DNA of 64,000 bases from Aurelia coerulea (taxonomy: Eukaryota; Cnidaria; Scyphozoa; Semaeostomeae; Ulmaridae): positions 9,184,001-9,248,000 of the forward strand of contig CM076954.1 of assembly GCA_039566865.1 (NCBI GenBank), given 5' to 3'. How positions within the stretch are numbered: position 1 is the first letter of the stretch; each line of letters begins with the position of its first letter. Shown here one piece after another: positions 1 to 11,220 of this stretch. A program made the position numbers and the translations under genes. A model generated the notes under the pieces. It ran no database searches, was not told where the DNA came from, and saw nothing but the letters and a program-made list of their open reading frames with translations.

Positions 1-619
1 TGGTCTACAAATATTTTTTATAAGAAATGCAGTTCTCAGATCACTGAAAATTTAAGAGACAGCAGTACTGGGAACATTTGTTGAAGCAACTAATCATGTA
101 GCCTGCGTCACAGACCATACGGAAAGGAAATAGTATAGTCGTCTACTATTCATTTCGGTCCAAGAAATACTTGGCATGCTTGTACTTCATCTTTACTTGT
201 TTCCTGTACCTTTTCGAAAGCTTTTAAGAAACTTCGTTCGAAATGTCCCTGAGGGCACAGGAAAATTATCTTTGCAACAAAATTTGCACGGCTTGGAGCA
301 CGAGCCAGGTTCAAACTTTTCTGTGACTTGACAATAAAGCAATTTCTAAGAAGGTTTTTAAGCTTTACTTTCAAAAAATTTTCACTTGGAAAACTTTTCG
401 TCAGCAGTGACCCTTCTTTGTAGAAAATGACTCTTTTCAGAACTGGGGAATCTTGAACGATCTGAAACGCCTTTCATCAAAATTTTGCCTGAGAGCAAAT
501 GGTATTCTCGTATTCAACTTTTGGATGCTTTTAGGCTGATGCTAAAACTTCATTCTACGAACATCACTATGGAGAAAGTAGATAGCAATTCGTTGGTAGC
601 CCATTCAACTTATTGTGAA
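1..619. other. No gene recognised
   Basis: Short open frames occur on both strands, but none resembles a known domain, and no splice-like exon structure or terminal repeat is visible. I see nothing to annotate before the hAT-like MITE at 620. Confidence 0.5.
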
Positions 620-1150
620 CAGTGGCATGGCCACGGGGGGGGGGGGGCAATTGCCCCCCCCCCCCATTTTTGTCGAAAGATGGTCCTCGAGATTCCTCTA
701 AAACCGAGGAGAGAACAGCTGGGTATAGGTTGGGTAAGAGTTTCCTAGAAATGTCAAATCTTCCATTTTACCGCTGGCAAGCATGATATTGGGAGATGCA
801 TTCTAAGCCAAAGTAAAGGATCCTTCTTCAAAAATTTTCATCATGTCTGATTCATAGGATAACTGTTACAAAACGATCAAGGTTTCCTCGTCGCTAAAGG
901 CAAGCATGATATTGGGAGAAGCATTCTAAGCCATAGTAAAGCATATTTCTTCAAAAATTTTCCTCGTGCTCTGATTCATAGGATAACTGTCATAAAACGC
1001 TCAAGGTTTCCTCGTCGCTAAAGGCAAGCATGATATTGGGAGATGCATTCTAAGCCAAAGTAAAGGGCGTGGCCCCAAAAATTTTCCTGGCGCCCCCAGA
1101 CCCCCTCATTTCAATCCCCCCCCACTTAATTTACCCTGGCCACGCCGCTG
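620..1150. mobile_element. hAT-like MITE, 531 bp, degenerate
   Basis: The ends are imperfect inverted repeats: CAGTGGCATGGCCA on the left, and on the right the complement of CAGCGGCGTGGCCA. They resemble the ends CAGGGGCGTCGTGGCC of the hAT element at 37037-51335. The flanking octamers ATTGTGAA and ATTAGAAA are similar but not identical, as expected of a decayed 8-bp hAT target duplication. Just inside the left end is a G-run/CAATTG/C-run palindrome. There is no transposase, so this is a non-autonomous copy whose interior is filled by a 123-bp tandem repeat. Confidence 0.65.
774..1068. repeat. Tandem repeat, about 123-124 bp, 2.4 copies
   Basis: Unit starts marked by GGCAAGCATGATATTGGGAG fall at 776, 899 and 1023, giving periods of 123 and 124 bp. 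The copies are about 90% alike by eye. The third copy runs into the right terminal region of the surrounding hAT-like MITE. Confidence 0.9.
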
Positions 1151-1309
1151 ATTAGAAATGACAGATTCGAATGCTGTTTTTAGCCAAACTAAAACTTGTG
1201 TAGCGTCAAAGTTTTTCTAGGGAGTACACCCAGACTCCTTTTTAAATGTTCAGCTCCATTCACTCGCTTTTGGCCTCTCATTTTATCGCCAATCAGCACC
1301 CTGCCGAAA

Positions 1310-3000
1310 AGATAAGGCTCAAATCCTTACTGGTTGTCAGAGCATGCGGAAATCATCCAATTTCATGCTTGTCAGCCAATGAGATCACCGCTTTCTAGCC
1401 CCTGGAGACAAAATCGGTCGTTTGAGGTAAATTTTCTAGTACCCTCACTAAAACTGAAATGGATGCTAGAATACTTCAGTTATTCGCAATTTTTTTTGAT
1501 AAATCAGTTGTTGGGATGTCCGTCCAGAGTTGTTTACATGTTTAGGCACACAGCTTGTTTGGGGCCGGAGCTGCGTTCATTTTCCGGTCGAAGAATATTG
1601 ACCTTCGTTGAAATATCTATAGAAATCGCTACAAATGAGATATACAGATAAGAATTTCAGCAATTATGCATACTGACCTCAGCAATAACCCAAACTCCTT
1701 TACTGCTATCATATCTCAAAATTGGAGGCAATTTCTAATGATTTCTGGTAGAGATATCATTTGGGCCTAAGCTTGTCCTCGCTTAAAACTCATTCCATTG
1801 CACTTAAAAAGTAATGGTAAAATTCTAGAGCTGAATAATGCACTTACCCATGACTCAGGCACCAGTTTGACTTCGTTTGCCTTTTTTACATTAGCAAATT
1901 TTTATAAGAAACGACCAGTTGTGGGTGAATTGCAAACTCTCTCCTCGGTCCATATTTTTATCTGCACAGTCTATCCGCTTCAAACAACAAACAGTGAACT
2001 TTGTATCATAAAAGTCTTGCATCACAAAACATTCCTATAGAACGATTCCATGCGCCTTAGCGAGGCACTCGTGAATTGTTTTCACGCATTTGGTTCAATC
2101 AGTCAATGCAAACAAACAAAAGTGCAAAACCGGGTATCTTTTTTAGCGAACCCAAAACAATGTTTTGTTCTTTTTATGTTTTGCATTGATTGAAATAAGA
2201 ACGAAAAGAACGAAATGCGTGAATACAATTCACGAGTGCCTCGCTAAAGCGCATGGAATCGTTCAAAAGGAATGTTCTGTGATGCAAGACTTTTATGATA
2301 CAATGTCAAAGTTCACTGTTTGTTGTTTGAAGCGGAGAATCTGTGTAGAGAAAAATATGGACCGAGGAAAGTTTTTGCAATTCGCCCACAACTGGTTGTT
2401 TCTTACAAAAATTTGGCAAATTAAAGAAGGCAAACGAAGTCAAACTGGTGTCTGAGTCATGGGTAAGCGCATTATCTAGCTCAAGAACTTTACCATTACT
2501 TTTTAAGTGCAATGGAATGAGTTTTAAGCGAGGACAAGCTTAGGCCCAAATGATGTCTCTAACAGAAATCGTTAGAAATTGCCTCCAATTTTGAGATATG
2601 ATAGCAGTGAAAGAGTTTCGGTTATTGCTCAGGTCAGTATGCGTAATCGCTGAAATTCTTATCTGTATATCTCATTTGTAGCGATTTCTATAGATATTTC
2701 AACGAAGGTCAATATTCTTCGACCGGAAAATGAACGCAGCTCCGGCCCCAAACGAGCTGTGTGCCTAAACATGTAAACAACTCTGGACGGACATCCCCAC
2801 AACTGATTTATTAAAAAAAATTGCAAATAACTGAAGTATTTTAGCATCCATTTCAGTTTTAGTGAGGGTACTAGAAAATTTACCTCAAACGACCGATTTT
2901 GTCTCCAGGGGCTAGAAAGCGGTGATCTCATTGGCTGACAAGCATGAAATTGGATGATTTCCGCATGCTCTGACAACCAGTAAGGATTTGAGCCTTATCT
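1310..3000. mobile_element. Foldback (long inverted repeat) element, 1.7 kb
   Basis: Positions 1310-2112 and 2180-3000 are inverted copies of each other around a loop of about 67 bp. Both arms contain the same 105-codon open frame (1334-1651 on plus, 2659-2976 on minus), which looks like a by-product of the palindrome. The terminal sequence AGATAAGGCTCAAATCC resembles the ends of the foldbacks at 21248 and 57864, and parts of the arm are alignable by eye with the 21248 arm. No direct target duplication was found, so the ends may be eroded. Confidence 0.8.
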
Positions 3001-3310
3001 TGTTTAGGGGGGCAAGTGGGGGCAATCCCCCCTTCATGATGAAAACTCAGCTTGGTGCCCCTTTTTGGCGAGAAAAGTGCCCCCTCATCATGACTCTAAC
3101 GCACAATTTTTTAATTTTTTCGATCTAAGTATGGGAGAACATATATATCAAGGCTTTATTTAGTAATAAATCAGAAAATGTTCTTTAAAAAGCGTCCAAA
3201 AAATTTTTGCACGTCTTCAGTGCGCTCACTGTCCATTATATTTTTTGGCGCCCTCTTTGCAAGTTGCCCCCTTTTCAAGTTCGGGCTGGATCCGCTCATG
3301 GGAAGCTTCG
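3001..3310. repeat. G/C-run-rich MITE-like remnant
   Basis: The stretch begins with runs of G and C, has GGCGCCCTC and GCCCCC tracts in its second half, and ends near GGCTGGATCCGCTCATGG, which is reminiscent of metazoan MITE ends. No matching pair of termini or target duplication could be found. The family assignment is a guess. Confidence 0.3.
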
Positions 3311-3415
3311 ATGGCAATCCAACATATAGTAACTTGGGCCCCAGTTCAGCTGTTAAAAATTCGGTCCCAAATGCATTTACAACCCCCCAATGAATTTCGG
3401 AATGTGCGCCCCTGT

Positions 3416-3998
3416 GTTGATCTACAACTTTGCCAAGTCTGATTGAAAAAGCTAGGCTAGATTTCGTGCAATCGAATTTCGTATTTCTGTTTACTTTTCG
3501 ACAGCGAAAAGGAGAAACCTTGGTCAACAGATTACCATGCTATGAAGCACGCTTGCAAAAGCTCAGGCTTGAAATAACTTTCAGAGGTTTTTCCATTGGC
3601 AAACAAATGAGCGTCATCTTCTGGGAATACCATACGTAGAGGTCTCAAAAGACAAGCTTAGTGCGCTTGTAAAAGTATCATTTGCATCTGTTGATTAAAA
3701 ATTACTGATTTTTACCAGCAACTTCACAAAACCATGTTTTGGGTGTCTTTCGAGACTTTCGTAAGCATTCACAGATTATCAACTTCTTTTTAGAGTCCAC
3801 AATGAGCATAGATCTTAGATCAAGAACTAATTTTTTTGCAAAAACATTGCTACGGGCGTTCAAATCGTTCTGCATGGGCTAAACTGTTGACCAACGCTTT
3901 TCTCCCTCGATGTCGAAAAGTAAACAGAAATGTAAAATTCGATTGCAGGAAATCTAGCCTAGCTTTTTCAATCAGACTTGGCAAAGTTGTAGATCAAC
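3416..3998. repeat. Inverted repeat, arms about 115 bp
   Basis: Arm 3416-3530 matches the reverse complement of 3884-3998 with a few differences. The outer ends are GTTGATCTACAACTTTGCC and its complement. The roughly 350-bp spacer shows no coding capacity. It is probably a non-autonomous DNA transposon, but I could not find a target duplication. Confidence 0.7.
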
Positions 3999-4285
3999 TA
4001 CTTAGCTAAAGATGGAGCGAAAAAAAGTCGAAACTTTTCGAGTAGTTTTGGAGGTAAATCCACTTTTCTGAAATAAGCAAAAAGATTTGAGCAAGGATTT
4101 GTGAAGCCAGGGTTGACGGAAACATTGCGATTTATACACCTTTCGATTGCCCAGATTATACAGAACAACATCCTTTTTACCGCTTTTCGATAGACCGAAT
4201 AATATTGGAGAAATTAACTGTTTTCTGAGGAGAGTGGTTTTGCGAAACGGCATCTCGCTGTGCACTAGAGCGGAAAGCAGAGTTA

Positions 4286-4328
4286 CCTTAAACGACGTTT
4301 CGAGCATAACTCTTCATCAGGTTTAAAG
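4286..4328 (-). ncRNA. Hammerhead-ribozyme-like motif of the Penelope-like element
   Basis: On the minus strand the core CTGATGA, a short stem-loop and GAAAC are followed by GTC, the usual cleavage triplet. The flanks CTTTAAAC and GTTTAAGG can pair over eight positions as stem I, including the C-G pair next to the cleavage site. Stem III would be only the ACGT palindrome, which is the minimal, possibly dimer-type form known from Penelope-like elements. Stem II (GAG/CTC) is offset by one extra A, so activity is doubtful. Hammerheads in such elements are established knowledge; this assignment rests on the pattern alone. Confidence 0.5.
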
Positions 4329-4545
4329 ATAGAAAGAGAAGCGAGCATCGAATGATAGAGTCGAAGGGTAGTTTCGAAAGATAGATCAGGGATTAGGAGA
4401 ACGCCAACAGAATTCGGCATAGAATTTGACGTGGAATACACCGTGACAGTAAAGTGAACAAAATGAAATGATAAGGTAAGCAAAAAGAAGAGAGAAAAAT
4501 AAGGGGGGAAAGGGGGCAGGGAAAGAAGCAGCACTAGTAGGAATA

Positions 4546-5181
4546 CTACGAGAGATATGAAAATTGTTTATAAAGTCCTGTAGGGATAAGAGTTCCAAGT
4601 TTAAAGATGATACGTTTTTCTAGAGTTTTGCGTTTAATAAAGTCCAAAGGTGCATAAGAAAGGCCAGTTATTGTAATGTTCATGATGGAATGGCTGCCAG
4701 TGTTCAAATGTTGAGATACAGTGGAGTCAGGGTCATCTTTGTGGGATTCTTGGAGATGAACTTTCTTCTCCACGTTTCGAAGATGCTCTCTAAAGTGGGC
4801 GTTTAGTTGTCGGGAAGTCTCACCAATGTATAACATATCGCATTGTTTGCAGCTGATGCAGTATACTAAGCAAGGAGACGAGCACGTAAAATTGGCATTG
4901 ATGTGGAAGGATTGGTTGTTGTTGATGATTGTGGTTGAACGATTAATGTGGGCGGATGTACGGCATTTAGGTTGGTTGCAGGGTGTTGCTCCAGATTGCT
5001 CAGTTGAGGATGGCAATTTTGTGCGGACGAGGATGTCTCTGATATTTCTATCACGTCTGTATGCCATAAGAGGAAGGGATTGGAAAATCTCAGCAGTTTC
5101 ATCATCGTCTGTGAGAAGATTGAAGTTGTTGTATAATATTTGTTTGACTTGTTGGTTAAGCGGGTGGATTGTGAGAGTCAC
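4546..5181 (-). pseudogene. Penelope-like GIY-YIG endonuclease domain
   Basis: This is the C-terminal part of the Penelope-like polyprotein. The segment LVYCISCKQCDMLYIGETSR, followed by a downstream arginine-containing helix (LNAHFREHL) and an asparagine-rich stretch, matches the GIY-YIG nuclease fold. Here the core reads VYC...YIG. Upstream is a cysteine pair (PCNQPKCRT) typical of the linker in this family. In life it would nick target DNA to prime reverse transcription. It is separated from the RT frame by a frameshift near 5180. The C-terminus ends at a natural-looking stop shortly after a hydrophobic block. Confidence 0.85.
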
Positions 5182-6160
5182 TGGAATGCGTTCGTTGGTA
5201 TTTTGTTTGTTGGCAGGGCTTCAGGCGGCTTCTTGCGTCAGTGGTGAGACTTTTTCCATGGCAGAGGTGGTGACTGTGGTAGGGTAGTTGCTGTTTCTGA
5301 AGAAGGTTGACATCTCTTGGGTTTGGCTTCAAAATCATCTTGTTCGGAGCAGAGGCGGCGTAAACGGCGGAATTGTGAGTATGGGATGGAATCTTTGCAG
5401 CTGTGTGGATGTGAAGAATTATGTCATCGGAGATTGAAAGAAGGATATCCAGGAATGGCAAGCTCTCTTCTGTGATGGTATGGGTGAATTCAAGAGCTGG
5501 GTGAAAATTTTTGACATAGGTGATGAAATCCTGCAATTGGTGAAGTGGAAGTGATGTAGCGCCAACGATGTCGTCGATGTATCGCATCAAAAGACAAGGC
5601 AGAGGACCATCATAACTTTGTGAGATGAGTTCTTCTTGGTGTCCAACGAAAAGGCAGGTATATGCTGGGCCCAATTTGCTACCCATTGCGACACCGGAGG
5701 TTTGTATGTAGGCTTCGTTGTTGAAAAGGAACGCATTGGTGGTGAGGACTAATTCAGCCAGGCGAATGAGAGTGGCAGTTGGAGGGACTTGAATTACACG
5801 TTTATCGAGGAAGTGCTTGAGAGCAAGCAGGCCATATTTGTGTGGAATGACCGTATATAATGATTTTACATCCATGGTAAAGATAACGGTGTGCTCCAGT
5901 GAATCTAAAATTATTCAAAACACGGAGGGCAGCCGATGAATCTTTAACATATGTTGGCAACTGCTTGACGATTGGTGTGAGAAGGTGGTCGAGATATGTG
6001 GCTATTTGAGATGTGGGGCATGATACTGCAGAGACAATTGGACGTCCTGGGTTGTTGGCTTTGTGAATCTTTGGCAGCATGTAGAAGAGGGAAATTGTTG
6101 GATGTAAGTTCTTGGGTATAATATTGACTTCACCTTGAGTTGTTGTCGTTGATCTCCATT
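5156..6160 (-). pseudogene. Penelope-like reverse transcriptase, two frames
   Basis: The N-terminal frame (about 6160-5880) carries FYMLPKIHKANNPGRPIVSA, a hallmark of Penelope-like RTs. The next frame (5875-5156) carries DVKSLYT, GVAMGSKLGP and the catalytic RYIDDI. The frames join at a frameshift around 5875, where the reading passes from RYLY into MDVKSLYT. The motifs are those of Penelope-like RTs (related to telomerase RT), not LINE FADD/YADD types. The copy is 5'-truncated, so the N-terminal extension cannot be assessed. Confidence 0.85.
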
Positions 6161-6562
6161 GTTTGCGGCTGCTAGATTGTAAACAAACAAAGATGGCGGG
6201 CTGGGAAATCAGCATAAAACAAACACGTATATATCTAATTATTACGATGTAATCCCCTATTTTCCCGGCAGTACCGATACGATTTTCTGACAGCCAAATA
6301 AAATTTCGATCAATATGCAAATTACATAGAAATTCGATCAATTTTTGCTCACTGTTTTTGAACCAAAATCTAGTAACCTTGAAATTTCTTGGCTTGTGAG
6401 GCTCAGAAGAGTCAAATAGGCTTGCAATTCAATGAAATAAACAACAAAGTATCTACCTCTTCAAAAATAATTTAACTGCTTGTTTATTTCAAGGATTTTG
6501 AACACTAGGAGGGTTTACTTTGGCAGACGAAAATACTTAGGCCGATAACCATGTGAAGATCA
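6161..6562. other. No gene recognised
   Basis: AT-rich sequence lies between the Penelope-like element and the next LINE. It ends with GAAGATCA at 6555-6562, the left copy of that LINE's target duplication. Nothing else is apparent. Confidence 0.5.
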
Positions 6563-8085
6563 TTTTCAGTTTCAGTTTCAGTTTCATATATTTCAAAATT
6601 CCACTACGTACAATGCTAAAGACAAAAGTTAATTACAATGAAATACAACATACCGAGCTAATTTACTTAACTAATACAGGACAAATACTACAGAAGAAAT
6701 AAAAATGAAAAACGACATCATGAAAACAGAAGAACTGCATGTAGGGGAATTTCTTAAGGAGGGGCTCTCTCAGTAGCTTGGCTAATCGAGGAGAGAGCAC
6801 CCCCTGTTTAAAGATGACTAAATATCATTGATTAGTTCTTTCAGAGTATCGTATAAAATTTACCTATAATTGTTGGTGAAGAAGAAGGCTTTGAACTTCT
6901 GACGAAGGCTGAATGGGGGACCTTCCTACGATTTGTAATTATTTTCAAAGAGAAACATCTTAAGTTTAGGACGAAAACTACAAGTAGATGGTGAACGTTT
7001 TATCTCCAAAGGTATGTCATTCCAGCATTTTGCTCCAAAGTAACGAACTGACCTGAGACCATTATCATTATTGGTTGCTTGCCGTGTACGATATAGATGA
7101 ACAGATTCAACTAATTCAAAGGAAGAATGAAAACAAAAGGGAGAAATTTTATTTACACTATCATAAACAAAACATAGGAATTTCATCTGGAAAAGATCAT
7201 GCAGTTTTAAAATCTTCAAGTCAGAAAACCTTGGAGTGGAAGGAGAAGCAAAGTTTTGAAACGAAATTGCCCTTATTACCCTTTTTTGTAACAAAAACAC
7301 AGGATTGATATAGGTCTCATAGGTGAGACCCCAAACTAAAATACCATGCTGTAAGAAAGGTGAAAATAAAGAATTATAACGACAAATCAAAACGTTTATG
7401 GGTAAAAAGTGTCTAACTTTGAAGAACATGCCACAAGTTCTAGCCAGTTTTTTTGAAAGTTCTGTCAAGTGATATTTCCATGAGAGATTTTCATCCAAAA
7501 GAACATCAAGAAATTTGACGTAACAGGTTTTTCTGATTGGAATGTTCCCAATTTTGATACTAACTGTTACAGGGCAAGAATGCTGAGGTGACTTAAAAAT
7601 AAGAAAGTTTAGTTTTCTCTATATTCAGGGCAAGTTTATTTACATCAAGCCACATTTTCACTTTTTTCAATTCTTTATTTACTACTCTCTGAAGCAAATC
7701 AAGATTTTCAGCTTCATAGTAAATGTTAGTATCATCTGCAAATAAATAAAAGGCTAATTTTGAACTTGAGTATGGTAGATCATTAATGTAGATTAGGAAG
7801 AGGAGTGGACCGAGTACAGAGCCCTGTGGTACCCCACAAGTAACATTACAGAAACTTGAGTTGTATCCATTGACACATACATACTGCTTCCTACCTGAAA
7901 GATAAGATTTAAACCAATCAAGACTAGTTCCTCTGATTCCATAGTGTTCAAGTTTCATCAAGAGAATGTTATGGATAACAGTTTCAAATTCCTTTTGCAA
8001 ATCAAGGAATATTCCACAACCAAACTTCCTGTTATCTAATGAGTTTTTGATGGCTTCTGTTAGACTAACTAGGGCATGGATAATA
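6563..8085 (-). mobile_element. 5'-truncated LINE with 8-bp TSD
   Basis: The insertion is bounded by the direct repeat GAAGATCA (6555-6562 and 8086-8093). Its 3' end on the minus strand is a short tandem tail (CTGAAA repeats), the same as the LINE at 40241. Both also share a 3'-UTR block containing complementary GAGAGAGC/GCTCTCTC segments (about 6760-6815 here, 40430-40485 there), so they belong to one family. Only the C-terminal RT half is present, as expected from incomplete target-primed reverse transcription. Confidence 0.9.
6926..8078 (-). pseudogene. LINE reverse transcriptase, C-terminal half, frameshifted
   Basis: The first frame (8078-7593) starts inside the RT palm at GIFLDLQKEFETVIH and contains CGVPQGSVLGP and the catalytic LFADDTNIYY. 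The second frame (7498-6926) carries the thumb and C-terminal region, including KLARTCGMFFKVRHFLP and FGAKCWNDIPLEI. The frames are offset around 7500-7590, so at least one frameshift is present. It is closely similar to the ORF2 product at 40569-41638. The endonuclease and the N-terminal RT are missing. Confidence 0.85.
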
Positions 8086-8093
8086 GAAGATCA

Positions 8094-8250
8094 CCGGTAC
8101 TTCGATAAAAAATTGAAGTATGATCCCCTATTTTCCCGAATAGCTCACCTGGCTCAAAATGTTGCTCAGATCTTGGAGAAGGATTTCAGAGATGATGAAG
8201 AAAAGGCTGCGGCCAGTTTTGGAGCATTTTGCAAAACATTAAATCCTTGA
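8094..8250 (+). pseudogene. Unrecognised coding-like remnant
   Basis: Downstream of the LINE target duplication an open frame continues as EDHRYFDKKLKYDPLFSRIA and on to a stop at 8250. The charged, alternating composition looks coding, and the frame is interrupted exactly where the LINE inserted (the upstream part would lie before 6562). I do not recognise the family. It could be a host exon or a transposon protein fragment. Confidence 0.3.
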
Positions 8251-8664
8251 ATTCTTCGTCTCTTGTGACAATCACCACGATATCTATTCCACGTGTTTGG
8301 AGTCCTTTAAAATGTTTGATTAACTTCAGCTCTCGTCCAAGTAATCTTCAACTTCCAACCTGTGCATTTGGCCAAGTACCGAAGACAACAGGCCAATTCC
8401 CAGGGGTCTGGCATCTTCGAAAATCTATTGTTTGTTTTTCCTGGAAACTTTCCAGTTTCACAGATTCCAACTAAATGCGGAGGCGCAAGGTGCTGTCGGT
8501 CAGCGGCACAAACATAGTTCAGTCTTGCTTGAAATGCGCGAACAAGCCTTTGTAGACTTTTTCAATTCACATAGAAACCGTAGGGGTTTTGAATTTTGAA
8601 CAAAAGAAAATTTAGCGAAAGACAATAGCAAGAACAATCGAAAACGCAGATTTTGGCGTGTTCT
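8251..8664. other. No gene recognised
   Basis: No domain, terminal repeat or clear splice structure was seen in this stretch. Confidence 0.4.
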
Positions 8665-9034
8665 GGTCTTTCTTACAACAATCACTATTGTTATTACTAT
8701 TGTCTCACTGCCAGAATTTCGTTTGTTCAAGGTTCAGTGCCTTATCAGTTTGTTTGTGGCCATAACTCCGCCAATCCTGGAGATATTTTAACCGGCATCC
8801 AACCTTGTACACCCAAACATCTGGAGAGTAGATTGCTTAAAAAATCGGGAAATCTCAAGCAGTTATTTGTCCTGGTTGCGTTTTATGAAGGTAGGTAAAA
8901 TTTAGAAAAATCTTCACGGGTTTCTGTTGTCTCCCTCGCTTTTTAGCCGTCTGATTGGTCCGTGAAAATGAGGCTTTGGCGGTTTCGACCATGGGCCACG
9001 AGCAATCGGCTATGTATGACGAATGATTCCTATG
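8665..9034 (+). repeat. Dispersed repeat, uninterrupted copy of a foldback target
   Basis: This segment is the reverse complement, with modest divergence, of 57527-57854 joined to 63962-64000. At 57.9 kb the same sequence is split by a 6.1 kb foldback element flanked by GAGACAATA. Here the corresponding nonamer (TATTGTCTC, 8698-8706) occurs once, without an insert. It is therefore a paralogous empty site. The repeat's own identity and ends are unknown. Confidence 0.85.
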
Positions 9035-9218
9035 CTCAATGCAATAATATCGAAAACTGTCTTGTTTTATTGCCAATATGTTCAATTAGGTTCAGTAATT
9101 TACCCCGCCTTAATCGGCTATTCCTTCCCGTCGATATGGATGATTTTCTGCAGAAAGCCCCTTCCAAAAACTTGCAAAAACGAATGGAAACAATGAGCAA
9201 ATTTTCCTTCCTAAAATA

Positions 9219-9395
9219 GACCTTTTAGCTATTCTACAAAAGAGCCTGGATCGAGCGTCATTCTTATACATTTTTATACGCGAGGTTCGATCGAGTGGCG
9301 TTAGAGCTTCTATCATTATTGTGCGCATTCGAAAATTCTACAAAATGTAGCAAAATATCGTTCGATTTTGATTCTTTCAGAATAGCTAAAAGGTC
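9219..9395. mobile_element. Tc1/mariner-type MITE, 177 bp
   Basis: Perfect 17-bp terminal inverted repeats, GACCTTTTAGCTATTCT and its complement, are flanked on both sides by TA (9217-9218 and 9396-9397), the target duplication of Tc1/mariner elements. The interior is non-coding. Confidence 0.8.
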
Positions 9396-9428
9396 TATTG
9401 ATGACACTCACATAAATTCATGTATGTT

Positions 9429-9507
9429 GTCCTCTTGGGAGAATGGAATCGCCTTGAATAGGTCATCGATACCAGGGGGGAGGACTTGTTAATTCTCCCA
9501 AGAGGAT
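9429..9507. repeat. Short inverted repeat, 16-bp arms
   Basis: GTCCTCTTGGGAGAAT at 9429-9444 is complementary, except at one end position, to 9492-9507, with a 47-bp spacer. It could be a miniature transposon or a simple hairpin. Confidence 0.6.
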
Positions 9508-9513
9508 AGCACG

Positions 9514-10322
9514 TGCTAAAGCGTCGACAAGTTATTGCTGCAAGGCCATTGTAAGGCAGAAATGTAAGGGAAACTTCTTCATGATTTTGGGCACGTTTTG
9601 AAGGTTTTTGAAGAGGCTTTCTCGAGAAAATCCCTCATGATTTCAGAATGGAGTGGCCGATTTCAGTCAGTTAAATTTTATAGTAGATTTGAACATTTCT
9701 GCCATCAAACTATATATTTGCCGATATCATTGTGTTGATATCCAGCGAGCCGTGACCCTCCAAATGGGGATTCTTTTTTCTGACTCACCCGGTACCTGCA
9801 AAAAAACAAAAGTTTGAAGCAAACCCAACTCTATCAAAATATTTTGCCGTTGATTTTTGTTTTGTTTTTCATTCATCTTCTGCTTCTAAAAACTCTTGTT
9901 CCCTTTTATATTCAAAGCTGGCTTTGATTTGTAGCTTAGTTGTTAATTAGAGTTATATCTGTTTTGTATAATCGCAGTTTTTTCCATAACTTTATCTGTT
10001 AACTTTCGTATAACTTTATCAACGTATAAAAGTTAAATTTTTGTTTTGTTCTAGCGCCCTAGAGTAGATAAGCATTGCTTTTTCTTGGGCGTACAAATCA
10101 GTAAGTATTTAGTTTTAGCTGATAGTGTGAATAAATATCATCATCACCCGCATTTCGCTGATTTCTGCGTCTAAATAATGAGTGATTTTACCAAAAAATT
10201 CACATCTAAGCTAGCCTTTGATTGATGGATTAACATTTCAGTTTTGAATATTGGTCGCATAGTTTTTATTCCCCAGGCCTGCCACACGTGTTAGCTACGA
10301 CTCACCTGGTATAGTACCGGGT
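9514..10322. other. No gene recognised; possible retroelement 3' end
   Basis: There is no coding domain. Around 10080-10150 the text reads like a transcript end, with GTGTGAATAAATATCATCATC containing an AATAAA signal before a short ATC run. It may be the 3' end of an unidentified element. No partner repeat was found. Confidence 0.3.
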
Positions 10323-10872
10323 GTCCCAAAAAAGTACTCCTGATTAAAAATCACCTAAAATCGATTATAAAACTTTGGATAAAATGTTCTCCTTGATTTT
10401 GTTTATCAATGACCCGAGGGTATTCAAAGATGAGAACATTTTGTTTTTAATTTGGAAAGGCATAAAAATTACACGTTGAAAAACCTTATTTTGAGCTATA
10501 CATCTTACGAACAATAGTCAGTCTCGCCTAAGAGTCAAAACTTTTAGATTCTTTATTATCCTTGGAGTGCATCTTTTTATTATCCTTTTATCATCCAATG
10601 ACAGCTTGCTTTCCTTTTTGTCATTCATGGCCAACCCAAAAGCATAACATGCACAGAGAAATGGGTCTGGCAATCATCAGTGCTTTTTTGCAGTGTGATT
10701 AAAAACCAGGCAGCCATAAAAAAGGTAAATTGGTTCATTTCTAAACCAATTGCAAGGTCAGCTACATCTGGGAAAGCAATTTGTTCTTGATCTAATTGAC
10801 AGAAAAGAAAATTGAGAATCGGCCGTGTAATCAAATTTTTGCGATTTGTCAATGGGAGTACTTTTTTGGGAC
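10323..10872. mobile_element. MITE with 18-bp TIRs, mariner-like ends
   Basis: GTCCCAAAAAAGTACTCC at 10323-10340 is the perfect reverse complement of 10855-10872. The GGGTGTCCCAAAA context on the left resembles mariner-type termini. A target duplication is not obvious, and the interior has no transposase. Similar isolated ends occur at 11703 (plus) and 27229 (minus). Confidence 0.65.
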
Positions 10873-11220
10873 TATTGGCAGTTCGCATATATACTTTTTG
10901 CCGTTGATGTACACTTTTTGTTCGTTCGTAGGTAATTCGCTGTTTTGAACTTTTAATGTTGAATATAAAGCAACAAATTCGTTTCGGATACAAAATTGAT
11001 GAGCCATGTTGCAAACAGCTGTTGACATTTTATCCAACCACAGCAGGGTACTCTACTGTCTTGCCATGCCCGAGCTCATTAGTTTATCTTCTGTTGGATG
11101 ACCGTCACAGCAATTTTTACTATGTGAACATATTGAAAGTTGCTTTTTGACACTAACTCTCCTTATAGTTTTCTATTATTTGGATACCCTGCATGAAATT
11201 TGTTTAATTTATCTTTTAAG

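Larger units (their letters stand above)
4286..6160 (-). mobile_element. Penelope-like element, 5'-truncated and frameshifted
   Basis: The minus strand encodes, in order, the start of a Penelope-type reverse transcriptase, its catalytic part and a C-terminal GIY-YIG endonuclease, followed by a hammerhead-like motif at 4286-4328. That is the standard order for endonuclease-bearing Penelope-like elements. The 5' part is missing beyond about 6160, and two frameshifts (near 5875 and 5180) split the open frame. It is therefore a dead copy. I found no target duplication. Confidence 0.85.

Noticed and set aside
1334..2976. Twin 105-codon open frames as a real protein gene
   Set aside because: They exist because the two arms are inverted copies. 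No domain is recognisable, and the composition follows the non-coding arm sequence.
5826..5950. Separate small gene upstream of the Penelope-like RT
   Set aside because: The frame is the N-terminal part of the same RT, displaced by a frameshift near 5875.
10625..11014. 129-codon minus frame as a gene
   Set aside because: It runs across the right end of a MITE and into unrelated sequence. No domain or splice signals were seen.
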